Origin: Lachnospiraceae bacterium UBA3785
GTDB lineage: Bacteria; Bacillota; Clostridia; Lachnospirales; Lachnospiraceae
Assembly: GCA_002369495.1 (NCBI GenBank)
Contig: DFFD01000179.1
Location: 1 to 23,189, forward strand
Direction: 5' to 3'
DNA length: 23,189 nt
Every line of letters begins with the position of its first letter. The first letter of the stretch is position 1. Below, piece after piece: positions 6,701 to 13,474 of the stretch. A program made the translations under genes and the position numbers. Under the pieces are notes generated by a model. That model searched no databases. It was given only the letters and a program-made list of their open reading frames with translations, and was not told the DNA's origin.

Positions 6701-7765
6701 TCACTCGCCGAGCACTCTCACCAGTTCATCCCCGCACTCCGACGTCGACGCGCTCCCGCCCAGATCCGGCGTGAGCGCCTTTTTTTCGACGAGCATCCGC
6801 TCGATTGCGCAAACGATCCTCTCCTCCCACTCCGGGTAGCCGAAAAATGTCAGCATCTGCCCCGCCGTCCAGGCCGAAGCCAGCGGATTTGCGATGCCCT
6901 TCCCGGCGATGTCCGGCGCGGAGCCGTGGATCGGCTCGAACATCGAGGGATATTTTCTCTCCGGGTTCAGGTTCGCGCCGGCAGCCAGGCCCATGCCTCC
7001 GGCGATCGCCGCCCCGAGGTCAGTCAGGATGTCGCCGAAAAGATTCGACGTCACGACAATCTCAAACCGCTTCGGGTCCTTCACCATAAACATCGAGGCC
7101 GCGTCGACGAGCAGCGAGTGCGTCTCGACCTCCGGGTACTCCCGGCCGACCTCCTCGAAGATCTGGTCCCAGAACACCATCGAGTAGTTGAGCGCATTGC
7201 CCTTGCTCACGCTGGTGAGGGTCTTTCCCTCCTTCTTCGCAAGTTCGTACGCGTAGCGGATGACCCGCTCGCAGCCCATCCTCGAAAATACCCCGTTCTG
7301 GATCACCACCTCCTGCGGCGTGTCCCTGTAGAGCCAGGCGCCCGAGCCGGCATACTCGCCCTCACTGTTCTCCCGGATGAAGGTCATGTTGATATCTTCC
7401 GGCTGAACGCCCGCGAGCGGGCAGGGAGCCCCGTGAAGGAGCTTCACCGGCCGCAGGTTGATGTATTCGTCAAACCCGTGCCGGATCTCAAGGAGAAGGT
7501 CCCGGAGCGAGACGTGGTCCGGCACGCCCGGGTACCCAACCGCGCCGAGGAGGATCGCGTCGTATCCCGAGAGGGTTTTGAGCGCGTCCTTCGGCATCAT
7601 TTCCCCGGTCTTTAGGTAGTACTCGCAGCCCCAGGGATAGTCCGTAAAGGAAAATGAAAACCTCCCGTCTGTCTCCGCCGCCGCGCAAAGCACTTTCTTT
7701 GCCTCCGCGATCACCTCGGGTCCGATTCCGTCACCCGCGATAACCGCGATGTTGTAATGATTCAT
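6701..7765 (-). CDS. ttuC: Tartrate dehydrogenase / D-malate dehydrogenase (decarboxylating), TtuC/DmlA type
   Basis: This is a cytosolic NAD-dependent beta-decarboxylating dehydrogenase of 354 residues, close to the 361 of E. coli DmlA. Visible family features are GDGIGPEVI at 11-19, LRP at 104-106, RENSEGEY at 131-138, the lysine in SVSKGN (K188), metal-ligand aspartates D221, D245 and D249 (the last two in NLFGDILTD), and FEPIHGSAPDIAGKGIANP near 276-294. The overall pattern follows DmlA/TtuC rather than LeuB or Icd. These enzymes oxidise D-malate to pyruvate and CO2, and many also act on tartrates; which is used here cannot be told. AGGAG lies 7 bases before the ATG. It has its own promoter and is separated from ttdAB by a plus-strand gene and a terminator, so co-regulation would need a regulator rather than a shared transcript. 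Confidence 0.85.
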   Translation of the reverse strand: MNHYNIAVIAGDGIGPEVIAEAKKVLCAAAETDGRFSFSFTDYPWGCEYYLKTGEMMPKDALKTLSGYDAILLGAVGYPGVPDHVSLRDLLLEIRHGFDEYINLRPVKLLHGAPCPLAGVQPEDINMTFIRENSEGEYAGSGAWLYRDTPQEVVIQNGVFSRMGCERVIRYAYELAKKEGKTLTSVSKGNALNYSMVFWDQIFEEVGREYPEVETHSLLVDAASMFMVKDPKRFEIVVTSNLFGDILTDLGAAIAGGMGLAAGANLNPERKYPSMFEPIHGSAPDIAGKGIANPLASAWTAGQMLTFFGYPEWEERIVCAIERMLVEKKALTPDLGGSASTSECGDELVRVLGE

Positions 7766-7808
7766 AGTATTCTCCTGTTTATATATTTTTACGTGTCTGA
7801 AACGGCTG

Positions 7809-7837
7809 TTGAGAATTCCTCCCGGTTATGATAAACT
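7809..7837 (+). promoter_or_regulatory. Candidate promoter of the DUF3592-like gene
   Basis: TTGAGA (7809-7814) and TAAACT (7832-7837) are 17 bases apart. The -10 overlaps the -10 of the opposing promoter for the dehydrogenase gene. Confidence 0.45.
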
Positions 7838-7856
7838 AAAACTGGCTGAAAATCAA
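7828..7856 (-). promoter_or_regulatory. Candidate promoter of the dehydrogenase gene
   Basis: On the minus strand TTGATT (7851-7856) and TATCAT (7828-7833) are 17 bases apart. The start would lie near 7821, leaving about 55 bases of leader before the ATG at 7765. Confidence 0.5.
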
Positions 7857-7924
7857 ACGGGTCCTGCCAAATCTTTGAGCAGCTCCGCAAGCACCTCACA
7901 TTATTTAAAGGAAAGGCAGTTATC

Positions 7925-8341
7925 ATGAAAGCAGTCAACCGGCTTCTGTCCATCGTTTTACCGCTCGTATTCGTCGTCGCAGGCGTTTTTGTGATCTTCG
8001 TGGGCGTAAACAAGCTCGTCAAGCTTCACAACAACGCTTACACCCCCACCTCAGCAGTCATCGACCACATCAACGTCATCCCGTCGGGCGATCCCCAGGA
8101 GAGCGACACCCGAGAGGTCTACGTGAGCTACACCGTGGACGGCCAGGAGTACATCTCGCTTCTCGACGAGGCCTCCGACACGATGGTCACCGGCCAGGCG
8201 CTCGATATCCTCTATGAGACGGACCACCCTGAGAAGGTGACGATGCCCGGCTCGAAGGGTTCCTATATCATGATCGCGTTCGGGGTTGTGGCGATTCTGG
8301 TTGGGATCATCTCGTTTATACGGGGGCTGTCCGGGAGATAA
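7925..8341 (+). CDS. DUF3592-like two-TM membrane protein
   Basis: The 138 residues form an N-terminal TM helix (about 8-32), a soluble beta-rich domain (about 38-110, with REVYVSYTVDGQEYISLLDE) and a second TM helix (about 112-133). This is the layout of DUF3592 proteins, whose function is not known. The soluble part is expected outside the membrane. The ribosome site is AAAGGAAAGG shortly before the ATG. It is the only plus-strand gene between the dehydrogenase and ttdB, and a bidirectional terminator follows it. I see no link to tartrate metabolism beyond position. Confidence 0.75.
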   Translation: MKAVNRLLSIVLPLVFVVAGVFVIFVGVNKLVKLHNNAYTPTSAVIDHINVIPSGDPQESDTREVYVSYTVDGQEYISLLDEASDTMVTGQALDILYETDHPEKVTMPGSKGSYIMIAFGVVAILVGIISFIRGLSGR

Positions 8342-8350
8342 CAATATGCC

Positions 8351-8461
8351 GGGGACGGTTCCCCGAAGCGCAGGGACGGTTCCTTGGGGACGGTTCTCAG
8401 AAAAACCGGTTCTCATCTCGAGAACCGATTTTTCAAGAACCGTCCCTCGGGAACCGTCCCC
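8351..8461. repeat. Cluster of GGGACGGTTC repeats in direct and inverted orientation
   Basis: Three direct copies (8351-8362, 8373-8383, 8386-8397) are followed by two inverted copies (about 8436-8446 and 8451-8461). Between them is a longer foldback described as the terminator at 8401-8433. The cluster fills almost the whole gap between the convergent DUF3592-like gene and ttdB. The core matches the elements at 22-31 and 6660-6692. It resembles REP-type intergenic repeats; no transposase is present in the window. Confidence 0.8.
8401..8433. terminator. Bidirectional terminator between convergent genes
   Basis: AAAAACCGGTTCTC pairs with GAGAACCGATTTTT around ATCTC with one mismatch in 14. 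An A run on one side and a T run on the other give a T-tailed hairpin in both directions, fitting the convergent genes that end at 8341 and 8469. Confidence 0.75.
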
Positions 8462-8468
8462 GTTGTTT

Positions 8469-9095
8469 TTACTTGATGAATCCTACCTGCTTCGAGATCA
8501 GCTCGATCTGCTCATCCTTCCGCTTGTTGTACTCGATCTTCTTCTCCTCGAAGTAGTTGCGGCCCTTCGCGTCGATCGAGACGATCAGCGGTCCGAACTC
8601 CTTTACGCGGCAGTTCCAGAGAGTCTCCGGCATGCCGAGGTCTCTCCACTCAGCCTTCACGATCTCCTCGACGGCGACTGCGGCGACGACCGCGTTGCCG
8701 GCCGGGATGACCACATGGATGCATCCGAAATCCTTGCAGGCAGCTGCGGTCTGCTCCTTCATGCCGCCCTTGCCGACGATCACGCGGACGCCGGTCTTCT
8801 TCACGAACTCATACTCGAACTTCTCCATGCGCATCGAGGTCGTCGGTCCGACAGAGACCATCTCAAACTTGTCGTCCGGAAGCGGGCGGATGATCGGGCC
8901 TGCGTGCAGGATTGCGTTGTTGCGGACATCGACCGGGATCTCGCGGCCTTCCTCGACGACGCGGCGGTGAGCCACGTCGCGGCAGGTTGTGAGGCTTCCG
9001 CTCAGGTACAGGATATCGCCGATGTTGATATCAGCAAGGTCTTCCGCGGAGATCGGCGTTACCAGGATTTTCTTTCCATCTCTATATTCTACCAT
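8469..9095 (-). CDS. ttdB: L(+)-tartrate dehydratase, beta subunit
   Basis: The 208 residues follow E. coli TtdB (about 200) along their length: TPISAEDL, GDILYLSGSLTTCRDVAHRR with C38, ILHAGPI, VSVGPTTSMRME, VVGKGGM and WNCRVKEFGPLIVSID. The last stretch is the alpha/beta-subunit contact region shared with class I fumarases. With TtdA it dehydrates L(+)-tartrate to oxaloacetate in the cytoplasm. The ATG shares one base with the ttdA stop (TAATG), so translation is coupled and a 1:1 complex is expected. A two-subunit fumarase is the alternative, but the sequence follows TtdB more closely as I recall it. Transcription should end at the hairpin at 8401-8433. Confidence 0.88.
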   Translation of the reverse strand: MVEYRDGKKILVTPISAEDLADINIGDILYLSGSLTTCRDVAHRRVVEEGREIPVDVRNNAILHAGPIIRPLPDDKFEMVSVGPTTSMRMEKFEYEFVKKTGVRVIVGKGGMKEQTAAACKDFGCIHVVIPAGNAVVAAVAVEEIVKAEWRDLGMPETLWNCRVKEFGPLIVSIDAKGRNYFEEKKIEYNKRKDEQIELISKQVGFIK

Positions 9096-9994
9096 TATAA
9101 TTCCACCCCCGAATGTGTTGTGATTTCGTAATTAAGGTCTTTGTCGAAAATGATATGGCCGCGTCTGTGGCTCCAGCACCCGACGTTCACGGCGACGCCG
9201 ATGGCGGACGGATGGCGGGCTGTATTTTCAATGTTGACGCCCATGACCGAGTAGTTGCCGCCCATGCCCTGCGGGCCGAGGCCGATCGCGTTGATGCCGT
9301 CCTCGAGCAGCTTCTCCATCTTTGCCGCGCGCTCATTCGGGTTGTGGGAACCGATCGGGCGCATCAGGGCCTTCTTGGAGAGCAGAGCCGCGGTCTCGAC
9401 TGACGTCGCGACGCCGACGCCGACGAGGAGCGGAGGACATGCGTTGAGGCCGTAGCTGGTCATGCGGTCCAGGACGAACTTGGTGACGCCCTCGTAGCCT
9501 TCGCCCGGCATCAGGACGGTCGCGTTGCCCGGAAGCGTGCAGCCGCCGCCTGCCATGTAGGTGTAGATCTCGCATTTGTCGGAGTGGGGAACGATGTCCC
9601 AGAAGACGGTCGGAGTGCCCTTGCCGACATTCTTGCCGGTGTTGTACTCGTCAAATGTCTCGACGGAGTTGTGGCGAAGCGGCGTCTCAAATGTCGCCTT
9701 CACGACCGCCTCCTTAAGCAGCGCCTCGAGATCGTCGATGAGCGGGAACTGCGTGCCGCATTTTACCCAGAACTGGAGAACGCCGGTGTCCTGGCAGGAC
9801 GGGCGGTTCAGCTTGACCGCCAGCTCCTGGTTGCGGAACATGGTATCGTAGATTACCTTCGCCATCGGGCTGTCTTCCTTGGTGCGGAGCTCGGAGAGCT
9901 TCGCGATTACATCATCCGGGAGCTTTTTTCCCGTATGGCCGATGAACTTGGCCATCATCTCGGTCATTCTTGTGACCATCTCTTCATGCGTCAT
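9095..9994 (-). CDS. ttdA: L(+)-tartrate dehydratase, alpha (iron-sulfur) subunit
   Basis: This protein has 299 residues against about 303 in E. coli TtdA. The three cysteines expected to hold the 4Fe-4S cluster are present: C67 in NRPSCQDTG, C186 in NACPPLLVGVG and C273 in NVGCWSHRRG. Other TtdA-like stretches are MAGGGCTLPG (148-157), GYEGVTKFV, GVATSVETAALLSKKA and IGLGPQGMGGN. The cluster in such enzymes is oxygen-sensitive, which fits an anaerobe. AAAGGAGG lies 7 bases before the ATG. It follows the SLC13-type carrier gene after a 113-base gap that holds a long inverted repeat, and overlaps ttdB by one base. Substrate preference over fumarate is inferred from overall similarity. Confidence 0.9.
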   Translation of the reverse strand: MTHEEMVTRMTEMMAKFIGHTGKKLPDDVIAKLSELRTKEDSPMAKVIYDTMFRNQELAVKLNRPSCQDTGVLQFWVKCGTQFPLIDDLEALLKEAVVKATFETPLRHNSVETFDEYNTGKNVGKGTPTVFWDIVPHSDKCEIYTYMAGGGCTLPGNATVLMPGEGYEGVTKFVLDRMTSYGLNACPPLLVGVGVATSVETAALLSKKALMRPIGSHNPNERAAKMEKLLEDGINAIGLGPQGMGGNYSVMGVNIENTARHPSAIGVAVNVGCWSHRRGHIIFDKDLNYEITTHSGVEL

Positions 9995-10050
9995 TGTTTA
10001 CCTCCTTTATTGTAGAAAAATGAGATTCGGGTGTTTGATTTCGGGGCTTT

Positions 10051-10103
10051 CTGAGCCGTGCTTAAGCTCGATTCCACTTTGCTTCATCTCGCGCACGGCT
10101 CAG
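10051..10103 (-). repeat. Inverted repeat between the carrier gene and ttdA
   Basis: CTGAGCCGTGC (10051-10061) and GCACGGCTCAG (10093-10103) match perfectly over 11 bases around a 31-base spacer, which contains a further AAGC/GCTT pair. No T run follows on the minus strand, so it is more likely an RNA-processing or stability hairpin inside the operon than a terminator. Confidence 0.6.
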
Positions 10104-10107
10104 GGCC

Positions 10108-11373
10108 TCACGGATAGAACGGAAACAGTATCGGAAGCAGCACCATGCAGATCACAAAGGAAATGAGGATCAGCGGCAGGCCCGACTTCACATAGTCGTT
10201 GAACTTGTAGCCGCCGAGGCCGACGACCATCGTGTTGGCCGGCATGCCGATCGGTGTTGCGTAAGCGCAGGAGCAGGCGATGACGGTTGCGATGATCATG
10301 GATCTCGGATCCGCGCCGAGGCTGGCTGCCAGGGAGGATGCGATCGGAACCATCAGGGCCGTTGTTGCCGTGTTGGACATAAAGTTTGTGAGTGCACAGC
10401 CGACGATGAAGATGACCAGAAGCAGGATGATCGGGTTCGGGTTCGAGCCTAAGAGGCCGACGATCGTGTCCGCGATCAGAGTGCCGGCGCCTGTGGAGTC
10501 AAGTGCGCTTGCAAGAGCCAGGGAGCCGCCGAAGAGGAGGACGACCTTGAGGTCGATGGATTTTAAGGCTTCCTTCTCGGTGACGACACCGGTGAGGACC
10601 AGGATGCAGGCCGCGACGCAGGCGGTAACCTGAAGCTTGATGCCGATCTGGTCTTCAAAAATCATGGCCAGGATGCAGATGATGAGGATGATGAGGGACA
10701 TGTACTGCTTCCATGCCGGGACATCATCGAAGCTCTTCTGCTGCTCGACCGCATCCAGGTCTCTGCCCTTGCCGTCCGGCAGGAACTTGTAGCCGATGAA
10801 GGCGAAGTAGATGATCCCGGCGAGGAGCATCGGAACACCGACCGGTGCGTACATGAAGAAGCTTGTCGGCTCCCCGAGCTCCTGAAGAGCGTTCACGCCC
10901 ATGAGGTTGCCCGGCGCTCCGATGATGGAGAGGTTGCCGCCGAGAGCTGCCGCAAAGACGAGAGGCATGAGCAGGCGGCTTCTGGAGTAGCCCGACTCAT
11001 CCGCGATGCCGCAGACGACCGGGATGAGGACCGCTGCCGTTCCCGTGTTGGAGAGGAATCCTGACATCACGCCGACGATGACCATGATGGCGATGATGAG
11101 CATGCGCTCGGATTTTGCGAATTTCGTAACGACACCGCCGATCTTGTTGGCCATGCCGGTCTCAAAGAGTGCCTGGCCGACGACGAACATGCCGACGCAG
11201 AGGATGACGTTGCTGTTGATGTAGCCCGCAAATGTCTTGCTCGTGTCCAGCACACCCGTCAGGTTGAGACCGAGCGCGACGATCGTTGCGGTGAGGCCCA
11301 GCGGAATCTTCTCCAGCACGAAGCTGATGATTGCGAAAGCCAGGAATAACAGTGTGATTGTTGTTGGTGACAC
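10108..11373 (-). CDS. SLC13/DASS-type dicarboxylate carrier, probable tartrate or C4-dicarboxylate transporter
   Basis: This polytopic membrane protein has 421 residues. Two SNT motifs, characteristic of the sodium and substrate sites of the DASS fold, lie at 108-110 (FLSNTGTA) and 333-335 (FMSNTATT), each after a hydrophobic stretch, as expected of the inverted repeat of the family. ATPIGMPANTMV near 372-383 is another family signature. It is shorter than E. coli TtdT (about 487) but occupies the same role: carrier next to ttdA and ttdB, with a LysR gene beside them. The start is GTG at 11373 with AGGAGG 8 bases upstream. Whether it works by sodium symport or by tartrate/succinate exchange cannot be told. 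It is divergent from the LysR gene at 11525. Confidence 0.87.
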   Translation of the reverse strand: MSPTTITLLFLAFAIISFVLEKIPLGLTATIVALGLNLTGVLDTSKTFAGYINSNVILCVGMFVVGQALFETGMANKIGGVVTKFAKSERMLIIAIMVIVGVMSGFLSNTGTAAVLIPVVCGIADESGYSRSRLLMPLVFAAALGGNLSIIGAPGNLMGVNALQELGEPTSFFMYAPVGVPMLLAGIIYFAFIGYKFLPDGKGRDLDAVEQQKSFDDVPAWKQYMSLIILIICILAMIFEDQIGIKLQVTACVAACILVLTGVVTEKEALKSIDLKVVLLFGGSLALASALDSTGAGTLIADTIVGLLGSNPNPIILLLVIFIVGCALTNFMSNTATTALMVPIASSLAASLGADPRSMIIATVIACSCAYATPIGMPANTMVVGLGGYKFNDYVKSGLPLILISFVICMVLLPILFPFYP

Positions 11374-11430
11374 TTTATTTCCCTCCTGAAATACATTTTC
11401 ACAAGTCAGCGCGGCCGTTTGCTTTCTTTG

Positions 11431-11459
11431 TTGACTTCATTATAGTCCAGGAGTATTAT
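11431..11459 (+). promoter_or_regulatory. Promoter of the right LysR gene
   Basis: TTGACT (11431-11436) and TATTAT (11454-11459) are 17 bases apart, giving a leader of about 60 bases. Just before the ATG, GAGGA and TCCTC can pair over AAA, so the ribosome site may be partly hidden in a small stem. Confidence 0.6.
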
Positions 11460-11467
11460 AAAAGCAA
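11439..11467 (-). promoter_or_regulatory. Promoter of the SLC13-ttdA-ttdB operon
   Basis: On the minus strand TTGCTT (11462-11467) and a perfect TATAAT (11439-11444) are 17 bases apart. The element lies almost on top of the opposing LysR promoter, so the two exclude each other. Confidence 0.65.
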
Positions 11468-11524
11468 ATTAAGAAATATTGCTCCTATATAAATTATATT
11501 AATATCTTTTGGAGGAAAATCCTC

Positions 11525-12397
11525 ATGACGCTCGCCCAGATCCGCTACTTCTGCACGGCGGCCCGCCTGCACAGCATCACCCAGGCGGCCGAAGCGCTCT
11601 TCGTCACCCAGCCCACGATCTCCATCGCGATCCGCGACCTTGAGAAGGAGTTCGGCATCCCGCTCTTCTCCCACCGGAACGGGAAACTTGCGATCACAGA
11701 GGAGGGAGCCCTGTTTTACGAGCGAGCCTCCGCCATCCTGACCATGTGTGACGATCTCAGGGCCGAATACTCGACAGGGGCTCTCCAGAGCAGCCGTGTC
11801 CGCATCGGGATCCCGCCGCTGCTCTCCACGGTCTTTTTCCCGGAACTCCTCAACGCGTTCCACAGGGAGCACCCGGACGTATGGCTCGAGCTGCAGGAGT
11901 TCGGCTCGGTCAGAGCATGCAGCCTTGTCCAGGATGACATGCTTGACGCCTCCCTCGTCAACATGGAGATGCCGGATATAGAAAGATTCAAATCGCACAT
12001 TCTCCGCACCGAACCGCTCTTTTTCACGGTCGCGAGCGGCCATCCTTTTGAAAATAAAACCATCCTCTCCCTGAAGGATCTGGATGGCCAGCCGCTTATT
12101 CTCTATAACCAGGATTCTGTCCAGAACCAGATCCTGCAGTCCCGCTTTGAGGCGCTCGGCGTCTCGCCGAAGATCATTTTAAAGAGCAGCCAGATCCCGA
12201 CGATCCTGAGTTTTCTCAGGGAGGGATCCTGCGGGTGCTTCCTCTATAAGGATATACTGCCCCAGCTTCCCGGGGTGACCGGGATCCCCCTTGAGTCCCC
12301 GATCGAGACAAAGGTCGGCCTCGTCTGGAAACGCGGCCGGTTTATGAGCAGGGGTATGGAGACATTTCTCTCCTTCTGCAAAAAGTATTACGGCTGA
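11525..12397 (+). CDS. LysR-family transcriptional regulator (TtdR-like by position)
   Basis: The 290 residues start MTLAQIRYFCTAA, with a winged helix-turn-helix over about 1-60 (ITQAAEALFVTQPTISIAIRDLEKEFGIPLF). The effector-binding domain runs from about 90 to the end. GGAGG lies 9 bases before the ATG. It is transcribed divergently from the SLC13-ttdA-ttdB operon with overlapping promoters; in E. coli the LysR protein TtdR activates ttdABT, so the same job is likely here. The effector (tartrate or another dicarboxylate) is inferred. It converges on the AEC carrier with 20 bases between stops. It is only distantly similar to the left LysR protein beyond the DNA-binding domain. Confidence 0.9.
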   Translation: MTLAQIRYFCTAARLHSITQAAEALFVTQPTISIAIRDLEKEFGIPLFSHRNGKLAITEEGALFYERASAILTMCDDLRAEYSTGALQSSRVRIGIPPLLSTVFFPELLNAFHREHPDVWLELQEFGSVRACSLVQDDMLDASLVNMEMPDIERFKSHILRTEPLFFTVASGHPFENKTILSLKDLDGQPLILYNQDSVQNQILQSRFEALGVSPKIILKSSQIPTILSFLREGSCGCFLYKDILPQLPGVTGIPLESPIETKVGLVWKRGRFMSRGMETFLSFCKKYYG

Positions 12398-12417
12398 TGG
12401 GGACCTGTATCTTCCCC

Positions 12418-13428
12418 TCAGAGGAACCCCATAAACCTCGCCAGAAAGATCCACACAAAGAGCGACCCCATCCCGAGCACGCTCGTCGTGACCACGATCT
12501 GGCCGGCCAGCGCGTCGTCGCCGCCCATCTCCTGCGCCATCGCCACGGTGGCAACCGCGATCGGCGACGCAAAAATGGCAATCAGCACTGCCGATTTGGC
12601 CGGCGTGAGGTCAACGAGGCCTGCCGCCGACGCGGCAGCCGCGATCGAGAACGCAATGAACGGGACAGCCGCAAGACGCACGATGTTGGCAAAGAAGAGT
12701 TCTTTTTTGTATTTTCCGAATTCCCCCAGGGAGAGCCGGCCGCCCAGACAGATCAGCGCGAGCGGCGTCGCCATCGAGCCGAGATAGGAAATGATCTGGC
12801 AGACAAACGGCAGATCCCTCTTCAGCGAGAAGACCAGCTCCCCGTCTGCCCTGACCGGCATGTACCGGCGCACCAGGAGCGCCGCCGCGCCGAAGATCAG
12901 GCCGACGATCAGCGGATTGGTCACGATGCCCGTCAGAACTTTGCGGATATTGACTTCTCCTCCGTTATCCGAATAAATGCTCAGGAGCAGAACGGCCATA
13001 AGGTTAAAGTAGATGATCGTCGGGACCTGATAGGCGGAAGCCAGCGCCAGCGCCTCGTCTCCGGCAAGCGCCGCCGCAACCGGCAGGCCGATCACCGCAT
13101 AGTTGCTGCGGAAGAAGACCTGGACCAGAACACCTTTCCGGTTCCGCACATCCGTGATCCTGTCGGAAAAGAAGACGCCCAGGACCGTCGCGACGGCAAC
13201 CAGCCCCATAATGAGCAGGAAGAAAGACAGTTCAAAACCCTCCATTCCCTCCATCTTGTAGAGGTTGTTGAAGCACATGCAGGCGAAGGCGTAGCGGAAG
13301 TTCATCCGGTTGATCTCCTTGAACGACTGCTCGCTCACCATCCCGCTCGTTTTGGCCATATATCCGACTGCGATCAGCGCCATGATCGGCGCGACCGCAT
13401 TGAACGCGTAAAAAAGTACCGAAAGCAT
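12418..13428 (-). CDS. AEC-family (auxin efflux carrier type) permease, possible malate or other organic-acid carrier
   Basis: The 336 residues form about ten hydrophobic segments with the AEC pattern: a first helix with NAVAPIMALIAVGY, FFRSNYAVIGLP near 108-119, a polar middle loop around 156-165, TNPLIVGLIFG near 170-180 and a C-terminal ASPIAVATVAMAQEMGGD. Characterised bacterial members include malate permeases such as MleP, but the family also carries other organic anions. AGAAGGG precedes the ATG at 13428. The ABC exporter terminator at 13441-13468 lies directly upstream, so the promoter must be within or overlap that short gap, or transcription must read through; I see no clear promoter. 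Its closeness to the tartrate genes suggests, but does not prove, a hydroxy-acid substrate. Confidence 0.82.
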   Translation of the reverse strand: MLSVLFYAFNAVAPIMALIAVGYMAKTSGMVSEQSFKEINRMNFRYAFACMCFNNLYKMEGMEGFELSFFLLIMGLVAVATVLGVFFSDRITDVRNRKGVLVQVFFRSNYAVIGLPVAAALAGDEALALASAYQVPTIIYFNLMAVLLLSIYSDNGGEVNIRKVLTGIVTNPLIVGLIFGAAALLVRRYMPVRADGELVFSLKRDLPFVCQIISYLGSMATPLALICLGGRLSLGEFGKYKKELFFANIVRLAAVPFIAFSIAAAASAAGLVDLTPAKSAVLIAIFASPIAVATVAMAQEMGGDDALAGQIVVTTSVLGMGSLFVWIFLARFMGFL

Positions 13429-13440
13429 CTGTAATCCCTT

Positions 13441-13468
13441 CTAAATAAAGGGGGAGAAATCTCCCCCC
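13441..13468 (-). terminator. Terminator of the ABC exporter operon
   Basis: On the minus strand GGGGGAG pairs with CTCCCCC around ATTT and is followed by TTTATTTAG. It lies just past the stop of the exporter/CPBP gene. Confidence 0.7.
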
Positions 13469-13474
13469 GGATAC

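Noticed and set aside
8469..9994. Two-subunit class I fumarase instead of tartrate dehydratase
   Set aside because: The two are homologous, but the alpha and beta sequences follow the TtdA and TtdB patterns nearly end to end and sit with a carrier and LysR gene as in ttd loci. I keep fumarase only as a minor alternative.
12399..12417. GGGGA/TCCCC foldback between the right LysR gene and the AEC gene as a terminator
   Set aside because: Only five paired bases, no T run on either strand, and it could be chance in a 20-base GC-rich gap.
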